Part shown: piece after piece, positions 1-9,491 of the stretch | Layout of the letters: each line of letters opens with the position of its first letter | Position numbering within the stretch: the first letter of the stretch is position 1 | DNA from: a bacterium | GTDB taxonomy: Bacteria; Moduliflexota; Moduliflexia; Moduliflexales; JAUQPW01 | Direction: 5' to 3' | Assembly: GCA_030550175.1 (NCBI GenBank) | Contig: JAUQPW010000039.1 | Location: 1 to 46,205 of the forward strand | DNA: 46,205 bases | The notes under the pieces: model-generated | What the model saw: only the letters and a program-made list of their open reading frames with translations | Database searches by the model: none | What the model was told of the DNA's origin: nothing | Program-made: the position numbers and the translations under genes

Positions 1-110
1 AGGGTGAGTAGGGTGAGGGAGATAGGGGGTTGGGAGAGGTGGAGGGAGAGGAGTCGTTGGAGTTTGGTGAGGGTTTGAACTTGAGTTTTCATAATTTAGC
101 TTCCTTTTGT

Positions 111-872
111 TTAAGGGGGAAACACGTGAGCTCGAAGTTGACGCAGTATCTGTTTCAGGGTAAAGTAGGTACTGGACCCCTGTTTAAGATAGGTGCGCCA
201 GGGACGAAGATACCGAAAATACCACATTTCGATTCGAGGTAAGTCATAAAGGTCCGAGGTACGACGGGCACGATCCAGCTGAGTTCCTACGGCCAGGAGG
301 TATTCTTTACGAATTTCTGATTTTACAAAGGCATTGATTCTTCCATACGGTGGGGCAAAGCTGATAACAGGGCGGCCGGTATGTTCTTCTATTCTACGTT
401 TGGATTCTACGATCTCCCGGCGTGCAATTTCTGGGGCCAGGGTTGTAAGATCTGTATGGTTAACTCCATGGGCTCCAAAGTCCACTCCCAGATCTGCCAG
501 TTCTTGAATGGTTTTCCAATCCATGAGAGATCTCGATAGATATCCGGATCTGTTGGATTCCCAATCATCAACACCTCCGATTTTACCGGCAGGTAAGAAG
601 ACCGTCGCCGTCCATCCCCGGGCTTGAAGTTCTGGAAAAGCGGTCGTGGCAAAATCCTTGAAGCCGTCATCAAAGGTAATGACCACGGAGCGTCCGGTAA
701 GTTCTCGTTTCCCACCCTTCCAGGTGACAAAGTCGGACAAGGAAATGACCTGATAACCGCAATCTGCAAGTATTGCCAGTTGTTCCTTAAAGATATGGGG
801 GGAAATACAGGTAGGACCAGATCCTTCTGAGATGGAGTGGTACATCAGGATATTAAGTTCGTGTTCTTTCAT
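111..872 (-). CDS. Polysaccharide deacetylase (NodB-homology, CE4) family protein
   Basis: Predicted metal-dependent de-N- or de-O-acetylase acting on a polysaccharide. The 253-residue product carries the CE4 motifs: TFDDG at residues 66-70 (catalytic and metal-binding Asp pair), HGVNH at 135-139 (metal-binding His pair) and FAPPYG at 172-177. The N-terminal ILMYHSIS is typical of the family. No signal peptide is obvious, so the location is uncertain. The open frame extends upstream to 1001, but that extension lies wholly inside the neighbouring GT4 gene. I chose the ATG at 872, which overlaps the GT4 stop by 20 bp and directly precedes the conserved start of the domain; GGGAAAG just upstream is a weak ribosome site. 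It is the last gene of a three-gene overlapping set with two GT4 enzymes, so it likely trims or modifies their product. The family call is firm; the substrate is unknown. Confidence 0.88.
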   Translation of the reverse strand: MKEHELNILMYHSISEGSGPTCISPHIFKEQLAILADCGYQVISLSDFVTWKGGKRELTGRSVVITFDDGFKDFATTAFPELQARGWTATVFLPAGKIGGVDDWESNRSGYLSRSLMDWKTIQELADLGVDFGAHGVNHTDLTTLAPEIARREIVESKRRIEEHTGRPVISFAPPYGRINAFVKSEIRKEYLLAVGTQLDRARRTSDLYDLPRIEMWYFRYLRPWRTYLKQGSSTYFTLKQILRQLRAHVFPP

Positions 873-2124
873 TACTTTCCCAGGGTACATACCCAAATTT
901 TTTAATGGCGGCCTTTTGAAGGAAATCAAAATAAAGTTCCAGATGGGCCTCCTTAGACCACCATCGTATAAATGCCTGATACCCTTTCTCGCCCAGCTCA
1001 CAACGTAACGTTGGGGAACTGGCTATACGGTACAGGGCCGTAAGTAACTCCTCATCGGTGCGATAAACGAAGCCGCCTCCGCTATCGTGAACCACTTCTG
1101 GTAAGGCACCCAGGTCCCTAACGATGACAGGAGTTTTCCGGGCGAAGGCTTCAATAATAATGATTCCAAAGGTTTCATAGGTAATGGAGGGAACAATGCA
1201 GGCCAGTGCATGGAAATAGAGTTCTCCCAGCTTACGTTGAGGTAGTGCTCCCAGGAATTTGATACGGGGGTTGGAAGCCGCTTGAGCCCGTAAGGGGGTT
1301 TCATAACTGCCTGTACCTGCAATGAGTAAGTCAAAATCCTCTACCTTCTTCCAAAGCTTGATCAAGGTTTGAAGTCCTTTAATGATTTCCAGTCTCCCCA
1401 CGAAGAGGAAGTAAGGTTTTTCCTGGGGGCGGGGGCCCGGATTTTTCCAGTCTTGATCGACTCGGTCGATAAAATAGGGGAGATGGGCTACCGGTCTAGG
1501 GAAGCCACGTTCTGCATGCATACGGGCGGTAAAGCGGCTGGGTGAAACGAACTGGTCCACGTGTTGACTGGCCTTTGCCAGCAGGCCTGTATAACGCCAG
1601 AGTTGTGGTGGACGTCCGGCCTTGAGGATACATCGCAGGCACTCGGGTTTTTCACAGGGCCGGTCGTTAAATTTCCAAAGTACATGGGTAGGGCAAATGA
1701 GCCAGTGTTCGTGGGTCGTGTATATTTTTACCGGATGATGGTGAGGAGACTCCAAAGTTAAAATTTTCGGACCCAGCAAAGAAATATTATGGAAATGCAG
1801 GACATCGTAAGGTTTGCTATGGAGGATTTGCCGGATACGCTTTTGCTTCAGGAAGGGTCGTCCGGTTTGTTGGGTGAGAAGGGGTGAGAGCCACCGGTAT
1901 CCACTTCGCAGGCCATGGATTGTTACATTGGGATGATCAGCAAATTTAATTTTAGGCTCTCCGGGGTGTAGCAAATGATAAGAATCGATACAGTGAATGA
2001 CATCAACCTGATGTCCCTCCTCTCCAAGGGCATGGGCCAGGCGGTAGATATACATAGCATCTCCCCCGAAACTATAAGGTGGATAAAAGGTTGTAAGGTG
2101 TAAGAAATTAAGGGGACGATTCAT
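853..2124 (-). CDS. Glycosyltransferase family 4
   Basis: Retaining GT-B glycosyltransferase, probably cytosolic and using a nucleotide sugar. The N-terminal acceptor domain begins with a Gly-rich loop (FYPPYSFGGDAMY, residues 13-25). The C-terminal donor domain has VGRLEIIKG at 242-250 and the E-x7-E signature at E317/E325, followed by the TPVI strand usual for GT4. A Cys cluster (C144, then CEKPECLRC at 157-165) follows the THEHWLICP motif; such Cys-containing inserts occur in some GT4 subgroups. The 423-residue length is normal. Its ATG overlaps the upstream GT4 stop by 4 bp (ATGA), implying translational coupling, and the deacetylase start lies inside its 3' end. Donor and acceptor cannot be read from sequence. 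Confidence 0.9.
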   Translation of the reverse strand: MNRPLNFLHLTTFYPPYSFGGDAMYIYRLAHALGEEGHQVDVIHCIDSYHLLHPGEPKIKFADHPNVTIHGLRSGYRWLSPLLTQQTGRPFLKQKRIRQILHSKPYDVLHFHNISLLGPKILTLESPHHHPVKIYTTHEHWLICPTHVLWKFNDRPCEKPECLRCILKAGRPPQLWRYTGLLAKASQHVDQFVSPSRFTARMHAERGFPRPVAHLPYFIDRVDQDWKNPGPRPQEKPYFLFVGRLEIIKGLQTLIKLWKKVEDFDLLIAGTGSYETPLRAQAASNPRIKFLGALPQRKLGELYFHALACIVPSITYETFGIIIIEAFARKTPVIVRDLGALPEVVHDSGGGFVYRTDEELLTALYRIASSPTLRCELGEKGYQAFIRWWSKEAHLELYFDFLQKAAIKKFGYVPWESNERTRT

Positions 2125-3299
2125 GGATACTTTTTACCCATAGCGTGTAAAAGACTCATCATCTGTCGGGCTGCTATTTCCCAGGTGAGCTGACGGACAG
2201 CCATGAGTCCTTTTCCCCGCATCTGTCGCCGCAAACTTTCCGATTCCAGGACTCGAATAAGAGCTTCCTCCAATTCTTCCGGTCTCTGGGGATCGATATA
2301 AAGACCTGCCGTACCTAAAAGATTAGGTAAGGGACTGGCGGTTGTTGCAATGACCGGGCAACCGCAGGCCGCTGCTTCAATAGCCGGGAGCCCAAAACCC
2401 TCGATGAGGGAAGGTAATACCAGCACGGTGGAAAGGTTCAGTAAAACAACCAGTTCTTCATCGGAAAGATATCCGGTAAAGAGGACCCGATCGGTAATTC
2501 CCAGCTCCTCAACCCGCCTCCGAATGGTTTCAAAAGAACTATAAAAAACTTCCTTTTGGTACTCCCCTACCAGGACCAGACGAATATCTGAGAGGGTAAG
2601 ATACCGTGAGAGTTTTGCAAATACTGTAACCAGGGTTTCCAGGTTTTTGTGTGGACCGAAACCACCCACATATACCACATGGCGACCATAAGGCGTAATG
2701 CCCAACGAGATAAGATAGGGAGTAGGGATGGGATTATCCAGTACCCGGAAAATAGGATCGCTGGCTTCACCGACCACGAAAACCTTTTCAGGGGGGATAT
2801 TGAAATGCCTTATAATCCCTTGACGGGAGTAGTCAGAAACCGTGACGATGGCATCTGCCTGCCAGCGACCGAGGGCAGTCTTTGTCTTCCAGAAGAGTCG
2901 CGAGGTAAAGCCAGGTAGGGTAAGTTGGGGAAAGGTCTCCGGGATGATGTCATGGATCATGACTATTTTTTTGGCCCGGCTGAGTATCGGAACATAACTA
3001 TAGATAGTGGGAAACAGTAACAAATCAAAATCGGAACTGGACAGGGTTCGACTCATCTGCCACAGGTCTCGTAAAGAACGATGCCCCTTAGCAGAAGCCG
3101 CAATGGCCGTAGGGGTCGTTGTTTTTGCCACCCTAACTTCGACTCCAAACGGTAATACTTTTTCATCTTCAGCCGAATCCAGGACAAAGGTATAGTGATT
3201 TTCAGTATCCAGGCGAACGAGGGTACTCAGCAGAGCACGGGCATGACGGCCATAACCCCGCGTGTTTTGCCAACAGGTCGCATCAACACCGATATGCAT
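2121..3299 (-). CDS. Glycosyltransferase family 4 (mannosyltransferase-like)
   Basis: GT-B retaining glycosyltransferase of 392 residues. The start GVDATCW.N.RGYGRHARAL (residues 4-23) is characteristic of the GT4 group often annotated as mannosyl- or rhamnosyl-transferase. The donor domain has VGGFGPHKNL at 211-220 and the E-x7-E motif at E300/E308 within PSLIEGFGLPAIEA. A GAGG-type ribosome site lies about 12 bases upstream of the ATG. It is the first gene of a three-gene set with 4-bp and 20-bp overlaps (GT4, GT4, deacetylase). The two GT4 proteins belong to different subgroups, so they probably add different sugars to one glycan. Substrates are inferred only. Confidence 0.9.
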   Translation of the reverse strand: MHIGVDATCWQNTRGYGRHARALLSTLVRLDTENHYTFVLDSAEDEKVLPFGVEVRVAKTTTPTAIAASAKGHRSLRDLWQMSRTLSSSDFDLLLFPTIYSYVPILSRAKKIVMIHDIIPETFPQLTLPGFTSRLFWKTKTALGRWQADAIVTVSDYSRQGIIRHFNIPPEKVFVVGEASDPIFRVLDNPIPTPYLISLGITPYGRHVVYVGGFGPHKNLETLVTVFAKLSRYLTLSDIRLVLVGEYQKEVFYSSFETIRRRVEELGITDRVLFTGYLSDEELVVLLNLSTVLVLPSLIEGFGLPAIEAAACGCPVIATTASPLPNLLGTAGLYIDPQRPEELEEALIRVLESESLRRQMRGKGLMAVRQLTWEIAARQMMSLLHAMGKKYP

Positions 3300-3420
3300 G
3301 GGATCTTAAAACCTCACTCGAACCATAAATAAGTTCCCAAGGACTATCACGCCTATTCATCTACCTTATGAATTAATTTGTCTTAGCAGGTGTTTCAAAC
3401 ATTATTTCGGCTTCATGTTA

Positions 3421-4468
3421 TTAAACCATGTTCACGGAAAAAAACCAGTGATCTGGGTCGAGTTTGATGAACAAATGACTCACAAAGGTCTTTACCGGGT
3501 TATTTTGGTATTGGATTGAAGCTGTCAGCACTGGAAAGCTGATAGGCAGGGTTCCCATCACTAAAAAGATAAAAAGAGTTTTTACCACGAATCTATGTGA
3601 AGTCACTTGAAAGAGCATAGGAAAGGTTTGGGCTATAATTGTAGCAGCTAAGATCCAGAATAAGAAAAACCCGTACCGTAAACCCGAAGCACTAAAAAAC
3701 CATACGACCATCCCCACCAGAGTTGGGGCTAAGATCAACCAGCCCTGTCGAGGTATCTCGCCATCATACCGAACCTTACGACGATAAAGTAAGTATCCCC
3801 ATAACGCCAGAGTCGTTCCACTCAAGGGGAAGATAATTTGTAATCCCCAGTCATTCTTAAATAGATTAGATACCCAACCGGGCAGCCAGTCCCATCGTCC
3901 CAGCATTCGTGAATCCAGTTTGTAGTACCATCGAGTAAGGTGTCTGGTTAAAACGACTTCAGCTTCTGCTTGCTCAGCTGGTACGAGCCATTCTACTGGA
4001 AGCCCTATACTACTGAGCGGGTAAAATGGATAGCCACTAAGTATAATACTCCGTATCGATCAGGTAATACCAAGGGATAAGGTTATAACGCAAATCCAGC
4101 CCAAGGTTTTAACACCTAACGGTGATTTCATTTTGTGCCTTCTCAGCCAGGTAATTAAAACAAGTCCCCATGCTATGATCGAAAATACCAATGTGGTCAA
4201 CTTAAAACAAACAGCTACTACTAAAAGCGTGGTCAGAAACACAACCTCATAGGCATTCTTTTTTTCGTTTGTTGAGGGATTGATTAGCTTGTAAGAAAAG
4301 GATAGTAAAACTAAATCCCATCCAAAAAGCCATCAGGTACTGATCGATGTCTATAATTTCTAGACCAAAAATACGCTGGATCAATAGGCCTAATCCTATA
4401 AAGATGATAATCAGAAATAGCCATGTAATAAGGATACTGAAGCTGCCTGCAAAAAATGCTACCGGCAT
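3421..4468 (-). pseudogene. Decayed polytopic membrane protein gene (LIC_10190/GT-C-like), frameshift plus in-frame stop
   Basis: Three open pieces line up as one broken gene. The first (4468-4247) has two membrane segments and ends by a frameshift at a run of seven T on the plus strand (4259-4265). Removing one base joins it in frame to the second piece (to 4060) through KRKKNAYEVVFLTT. That piece meets a TGA at 4060-4062, then the same frame runs on without interruption to tandem TAA codons at 3421. The read-through, IRSIILSGYPFYP, matches from memory the conserved W-x-I-R-x-x-x-x-SGY block of LIC_10190-type membrane proteins, with TGA where Trp is usual. The rejoined product is only about 345 residues and seems to lack the long central region of that family, so an internal deletion is likely. 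GGAGAAGG precedes the ATG at 4468. Two assembly errors are possible but would not explain the short length. Confidence 0.62.
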
Positions 4469-4608
4469 GGCTTTTCCTTCTCCTTCCAGGAGATCGGGAA
4501 AATGCGCGATAATGCTTCTTAAGGTGTACGATTAAATCTGGCTAAAGGTTAAAACAACCGGAGGAGGAAATTGTAAACAACCTTTGTAACTGGATTTAGA
4601 TTTAGTTT

Positions 4609-7600
4609 TCATCTTAGAGAAGGTGTTATATTTATATGGGGTTTAAATCCGGCCATAAATCCATCTATGTTACCACCGTAAGCAGGCTGAAAAGCGTTAT
4701 GGACCGGCCAATTCTTTGAATCTGTTTGACCGGCTATATAGAAATTACCGTGGGAATCCACTGTGGCTGCTCGACCCAATTCTCCTTCACCGCCTCCCAG
4801 GTAGGTGGAATAGAGCAACCGACTGAAATCTGCGGAAAGCACTACCGCAAAGGCATTTCGGTCTCCTATTAAATTAGGTTGAAAAGCATCCCTTGTTACG
4901 GGAAAGTTATGGGAGGTGGTTGTACCGGTAAAGTAGACATTACCGGCTGCATCCACCGCCACACCTTCCGGTCTATCTCTATCATTTCCACCGAGGAAAG
5001 TACTGGCCAAAAGTTGTGAACCATCCGGTGAAATTTTAGCCACGAATATTTCATTGGGGCCACCCCCGTATTTTCTTTGAAAAGCTCCGGGAGTAGTGGG
5101 AAAGTCCGGGGACTTGGTTGGAGCTGCGATGTAAGCATTACCTTCGGTATCTACGGCGAATTCATGGGTTTCGGTGGACTCGTTTTCAGGTCCCCCCAGG
5201 TAGGTACCCCAGACTAATTTCCCTTCATCGGGCGTGAGTTTCGCCACATAGAGATCTCCTTGGCCGGCATACGTTTTCCCATAGGCGTTCTCGGTGACCG
5301 GTATATCGGTCGATTTGGTTGTCAACAAAACATAGGGATTCCCTACACCGTCCAGACGGACAGAGTTCTCATTACTCTCCCAATCCGAGCCTCCCAGATA
5401 TGTAGCCCAGAGTACCCGGGAGCCATCGGAATGGATCTTGGCTATAACAGCATCATGATCCCCATGGGGCTTATTATTAAAGGCCTTGCGGACTTCTTTA
5501 GGATAACGGCCTGAGGAATAACCCGATGCCAGGTAAATATCCCCCTTTGGATCAACCGCTATATCTCGAATGATGGAAGGGTCTGAGGTTCCGAAATAAC
5601 TGCAGAAAACGAGTTTAGAGCCATCGGGAGTCAGTTTACAAATGAAACCATCTTGAGGGCCATAAAAAGGCGCTTCTTGACCCCCTTGAAAGGACGTTTG
5701 AAAGGCCCCCCGGGTAACGGGAAAACCTTTACCGGCCCGACCTGCTACATAGACATAGTCTTGGTTATCCACCGCAATGGCATAAGCTCGATCGTAATTG
5801 GGGCCACCCAGGAAAGTAGACCAGATGATTTTGCCGTCGGGATCCCATTTGGTTACGAAGACATCCATGGGCGAAATATCGGGGGAATCCGGTTTATCGG
5901 GATTAAGGGTGGTTTGATAGACACCGTTTGTAACCGGAAAGTCCGGTGAAGTTGTACCACCGGTAACATAAATGTTACCGGAGCTATCCGTAGTAATCCC
6001 ACGGATGTGCTCAAATTGTGAACCTCCCAGATAGGTCGAGAAAGCTAATTCAAACTTTAAAGGTTGAAATCCTACCTTGGAAGGTTGAGATTCTACCGGA
6101 TCCAGAGTAATTTTGAACACGGCCACAAAATCCTGGCGAAAGATGGGTTCACCGTTTTGTTGAATCAGCCGATTCAAGAGATCTTCCTGGTCGGCATGAT
6201 AAGTAATCAGGTAAAGGGGTCTTTGCAGATGACGGAGATAATTACGTTGAAGAGGTGTCAAAGGATAGCCCTTCGCCGCATTAGCGGCCAGTGTAGTCCT
6301 GAAGTTCGCATCTTTGTATTGAGAGATGAGATAACTGGGGAGATCTATGAAGAGAGTTCTCGCGGTGAAGGCCGGAAGTTCGGCTACGTTTCCGGACATT
6401 TTAACAGGTCCATTGGGATCACAAATGAATACGGCATCGGAAGGGGTTTGATTCCTTATCCAGACATATAGGTTTTCGAGAGGACCGTCTTCGGGTAGCC
6501 TCTGCAGAGTTTGACCTCGAAATCCAAGGGGAAGAGGGGGCCTTCCGGTGTAGGAGAGAAGGGTACAGAAGGTTGTAGGTAGAAAGAGAACCCACAGGAG
6601 TAAAAGAAAAAGAGATCCTCTAGAAATCCTTTCTTCTTTTCGCTTGGGCCGGCAGGTTATCCAAGCAACTGCCGGAACGGCAAGGAGACATGCGGCGGTG
6701 TTGGTCAGGTTATGCTCGTTGTGAGGCCAGAGAATGATAAGAGGGACGACAAGTAACAGAAGAATTCCGGCCAGGGTCAGGGTCCAGAGTCCAATTCCTT
6801 CCCGATAAAACGATTTCCAGCTGCCCAGAATCGCCAGGGGAACCAGGATAAAAAAATTGGCCGAGAGGGCAGCCGATTTTAAAAAAAGATAAAAAACAGA
6901 GTAAGAAGAGGTCAGGCTTAGAGTTCCCTTGTTAAGGAGAAACAAATGATAGTAGGTAGGTGCAGCCAGAAAGGTACCTGTAAGACAGAGGAGGGATAGG
7001 ATGAGAGGCTGCTTTTTAAACTTGTAACCGAAGTGGGAACGCTTTAATGCCGTCAGACAGAATATTATCAGAGAGGCCCCCAGGAGGCTTCCGGACACTA
7101 CGAATCCGGTGATGGGGTTAAAAGCCGTTATAAGAGCGGTCAGTAAAGTTATGAGGAGTATTTTTCCAAATTTTAGCCGGGGGCTCAAAAGAAGGAAGAG
7201 AAGTACAAAAACCAACGATAAAGCGGGAGCCCGTGCAGAAATATCTATAAACCAGACGATATTCTGTCCATGCCACCATTCACTGGAGATATACAGGGCG
7301 GGTAAGAGGGGTTGGGTCATCCAGTCATCGGCCATTCGGTTCGTAACAAAAAGGGTCTCGACGGGAGTCTGTGAGGATACCGGGCTGATCAAAGGAGCAG
7401 CTTTTATCCAATGTTTAGCTAACGCAATCAGCGGTCCGAAGGGATTAGCTCCAGCCACAGCAAGGTAACCGATCAAAAGGCCGGCTCCGATGGATCGAAA
7501 ATATTTATATCCGGTTAATCCGGAGAAAATAACTAAAACGGCCAGACTGGACAGGGCTATAAACCGAAAGGCATGAAGAAGATCGGTTTTTAAAATTCGG

Positions 7601-7905
7601 GCTACTATGAAACCGAAGTACTGGTATACCCAGTAATAGGGGAGTTTTTCACCGGCAAAGAAGGGATTCTCCGGAGGAAACGATCCGTCTGTAAATCGCG
7701 TGGCAATGGCCGTATGTAGAAATCCGTGCCAGGAGGGGAGGAGGCGCGGGTTATGGGCATGAATCCAAAGTAAGACCCCAAGCCAAATCCCTATGACTGA
7801 AAGAATTGCAAGCCAAAACTTAATCCAAGGGGGAGAGGAATCCCGGACGGTTTCATTTTGATGAAAAGTTTCTAAATTTTTAGGAGTCTCTGGAAATGAG
7901 AGCAT
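4609..7905 (-). CDS. GT-C-like polytopic membrane protein fused to seven SBBP beta-propeller repeats
   Basis: A 1098-residue two-part protein. Residues about 30-450 are a multi-spanning membrane region. They contain HGFLHTAI...PPENPFFAGEKLPYYW in the first outside loop, a pattern seen in uncharacterised GT-C-like membrane proteins. Residues about 450-620 are a soluble linker. From residue 622 to the end there are seven consecutive SBBP repeats of 58-73 residues, each beginning [F/W/Y]-x-[T/S]-[Y/F]-[L/F]-G-[G/T], followed by a D-x-x-G-N-x-Y strand and usually a FPVT element. That is the number needed for one complete propeller. The propeller should lie on the outer side of the membrane, perhaps holding glycan or a partner protein. 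The gene stands alone, with 100-bp gaps on both sides and a poor ribosome site before the ATG. Glycosyltransferase activity is an inference. Confidence 0.8.
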   Translation of the reverse strand: MLSFPETPKNLETFHQNETVRDSSPPWIKFWLAILSVIGIWLGVLLWIHAHNPRLLPSWHGFLHTAIATRFTDGSFPPENPFFAGEKLPYYWVYQYFGFIVARILKTDLLHAFRFIALSSLAVLVIFSGLTGYKYFRSIGAGLLIGYLAVAGANPFGPLIALAKHWIKAAPLISPVSSQTPVETLFVTNRMADDWMTQPLLPALYISSEWWHGQNIVWFIDISARAPALSLVFVLLFLLLSPRLKFGKILLITLLTALITAFNPITGFVVSGSLLGASLIIFCLTALKRSHFGYKFKKQPLILSLLCLTGTFLAAPTYYHLFLLNKGTLSLTSSYSVFYLFLKSAALSANFFILVPLAILGSWKSFYREGIGLWTLTLAGILLLLVVPLIILWPHNEHNLTNTAACLLAVPAVAWITCRPKRKEERISRGSLFLLLLWVLFLPTTFCTLLSYTGRPPLPLGFRGQTLQRLPEDGPLENLYVWIRNQTPSDAVFICDPNGPVKMSGNVAELPAFTARTLFIDLPSYLISQYKDANFRTTLAANAAKGYPLTPLQRNYLRHLQRPLYLITYHADQEDLLNRLIQQNGEPIFRQDFVAVFKITLDPVESQPSKVGFQPLKFELAFSTYLGGSQFEHIRGITTDSSGNIYVTGGTTSPDFPVTNGVYQTTLNPDKPDSPDISPMDVFVTKWDPDGKIIWSTFLGGPNYDRAYAIAVDNQDYVYVAGRAGKGFPVTRGAFQTSFQGGQEAPFYGPQDGFICKLTPDGSKLVFCSYFGTSDPSIIRDIAVDPKGDIYLASGYSSGRYPKEVRKAFNNKPHGDHDAVIAKIHSDGSRVLWATYLGGSDWESNENSVRLDGVGNPYVLLTTKSTDIPVTENAYGKTYAGQGDLYVAKLTPDEGKLVWGTYLGGPENESTETHEFAVDTEGNAYIAAPTKSPDFPTTPGAFQRKYGGGPNEIFVAKISPDGSQLLASTFLGGNDRDRPEGVAVDAAGNVYFTGTTTSHNFPVTRDAFQPNLIGDRNAFAVVLSADFSRLLYSTYLGGGEGELGRAATVDSHGNFYIAGQTDSKNWPVHNAFQPAYGGNIDGFMAGFKPHINITPSLR

Positions 7906-8008
7906 ACAGGCTTTGTAAACACTTAATTTCGCCGATTAATCCGGTTTTATTCTTTTCAGGTTCTGATCCCTCTTATCCGGCGAAGAGTCCGTTAGGCCAG
8001 ATAGGAAG

Positions 8009-8722
8009 TCAGTATAATCCCATAAAATTAAAGTACCGGATCTTCAGTAAATCCATGAGCATATAGAGAGGATCCCTTAAAATCGAAACTTTAGTTTCCT
8101 TTGAATTCGACCATACCACAGGCACTTCTGCAATCCGGTAACCCAATTTTCTGGCTAGATAGAGAATTTCTACATCGAAGCTAAACCCGTTAAGACGTTG
8201 CTTTTGAAAGATAGCTTCCGCGGCCTGGCGTTTAAAACATTTAAATCCACACTGGGTATCCTGAATCCCCTCTATAACCAGAGCCTGGACCAAAAAATTA
8301 AAGATCCTTCCCATCCCTTCTCTTCCCCTGGCTTGATGCAGTCGAACTTCAGATTCTGGAAGTGCCCTTGAACCAATGGCAATGTCATACCCTTCTTGGA
8401 GGTATTTGAGTAACTTGGGTAATTCTTCTATGGGGGTGGAAAGATCGGTATCGGAAAATAAAATGATCTCTCCCTTAGATTGGAGAACGCCTGTTTTCAC
8501 CGCGTAGCCTTTTCCTCGATTGGTTTTATTCTGGATAATCTTGAAATTCTTACAGGCTGCAGCTGCAGCGGTAGCTACCTCCAACGTATGGTCTGTACTC
8601 CCATCATCTACAACGATAATCTCATAAAGATAATTTGAATTATTTAAATAATAGATCATTTTCTGAAGAGAGCCTGGAATTCGCTTCTCTTCATTATATG
8701 CGGGAAGAACGATGGATAACAT
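8009..8722 (-). CDS. Glycosyltransferase family 2 (dolichyl/polyprenyl-phosphate glucosyltransferase-like)
   Basis: Inverting GT-A enzyme of 237 residues resembling ALG5-type polyprenyl-phosphate beta-glucosyltransferases. It shows VLPAYNEE at 5-12, VVDDGSTD at 37-44, the metal-binding DTD at 91-93, and the family block DTQCGFKCF at 155-163, followed by GFSFDVEIL. There is no C-terminal membrane anchor, although the end is hydrophobic. By family knowledge it would load a sugar from a nucleotide donor onto a polyprenyl phosphate for later use by a GT-C enzyme. It is the last gene of a five-gene cluster (YvcK-like fusion, HAD, nucleotidyltransferase, GT2, GT2), 37 bp after the preceding GT2. 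Confidence 0.87.
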   Translation of the reverse strand: MLSIVLPAYNEEKRIPGSLQKMIYYLNNSNYLYEIIVVDDGSTDHTLEVATAAAAACKNFKIIQNKTNRGKGYAVKTGVLQSKGEIILFSDTDLSTPIEELPKLLKYLQEGYDIAIGSRALPESEVRLHQARGREGMGRIFNFLVQALVIEGIQDTQCGFKCFKRQAAEAIFQKQRLNGFSFDVEILYLARKLGYRIAEVPVVWSNSKETKVSILRDPLYMLMDLLKIRYFNFMGLY

Positions 8723-8759
8723 AAAATTTAACTGAATGGATACCTTTCTAAAGGATTAT

Positions 8760-9491
8760 TTAACCTTTTCGATACCTGGCAAATGTTTTCCAGGCGATAA
8801 ACCAGTCTCTGAGACCGATCTTTTTACCCTCTTTTTTACTTCGTGGAAAGTAGCTAATGGGAACTTCTTTAATAATATAACCTCGGGCCAGGATTTTTGA
8901 AGAAATTTCATGGTCTAATTCGAACCCAGAAGTCTCAAGCTCTAGAGATTTAATGATATCTCGTTTAAACAATTTCAGAGCGGTTACGGTATCGGTAAGA
9001 TAGTGTCCGGTATAGAAAAGTGCTATAAAACTCAGACTCTGACCCCCCAGATATGCGGCCCAGGACTGTCCAGGATGCTTACCGGTAAGCAGGTTTACCA
9101 GCTTACTGCGGTCAGGATATTTCATATAGCGACTGCCGTATACAGCATCTGCTTTACCTTCTAAGAGAACCTTAAGCATGGGAAGATAGTCGTTGGGATC
9201 GTATTCGAGATCGGCATCCTGTATGATGATATAATCCCCTGTTGCCAGGGCTATTCCGGTTCTGACAGCCGCTCCCTTTCCACTGTTTTCAGGCAGGGTC
9301 TTTAAAATGACTTCTTTAAATCCGCTCACAATTTCGGCAGTACGATCCGTTGAATGGTCGTTGATCACTATAATCTCTTTAGTAACTCCAAGCCGGGAAA
9401 GATCCACAGCCATCACCTTTTCTAATAGCTTCCCGATAAAGGGTTCTTCGTTATAAGCGGGAATAACAATGGAAAGGACTTTTTCTTTCAC
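8760..9491 (-). CDS. Glycosyltransferase family 2 (DPM1-like)
   Basis: GT-A glycosyltransferase of 243 residues resembling polyprenyl-phosphate mannosyl/glucosyl synthases: VIPAYNEE at 9-16, VINDHSTD at 42-49, the DAD metal site at 92-94, and the late block DTVTALKLF at 167-175 with FELDHEI. The start is GTG at 9491, inside the 3' end of the nucleotidyltransferase gene with a 41-bp overlap; no in-frame ATG is available, so coupled translation is likely. It contains an insert around residues 128-155 ([16 protein letters not shown]) before the hydrophobic segment, seen in some bacterial relatives. It probably uses the sugar nucleotide made by the adjacent GlmU-like enzyme, which is inference from gene order. 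Confidence 0.87.
   Translation of the reverse strand: MKEKVLSIVIPAYNEEPFIGKLLEKVMAVDLSRLGVTKEIIVINDHSTDRTAEIVSGFKEVILKTLPENSGKGAAVRTGIALATGDYIIIQDADLEYDPNDYLPMLKVLLEGKADAVYGSRYMKYPDRSKLVNLLTGKHPGQSWAAYLGGQSLSFIALFYTGHYLTDTVTALKLFKRDIIKSLELETSGFELDHEISSKILARGYIIKEVPISYFPRSKKEGKKIGLRDWFIAWKTFARYRKG

Noticed and set aside
873..1001. Longer N-terminus for the polysaccharide deacetylase
   Set aside because: The extra 43 residues lie wholly within the overlapping GT4 gene, and the family domain begins at the ATG at 872.
4060..4062. In-frame TGA as a selenocysteine codon
   Set aside because: It falls where the family has Trp, no selenocysteine-insertion hairpin is evident just after it, and the gene also carries a frameshift.
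7109..7468. 119-residue open frame on the plus strand
   Set aside because: It lies antisense to the membrane part of the GT-C/SBBP gene and has no recognisable domain; the same holds for the other plus-strand open frames.
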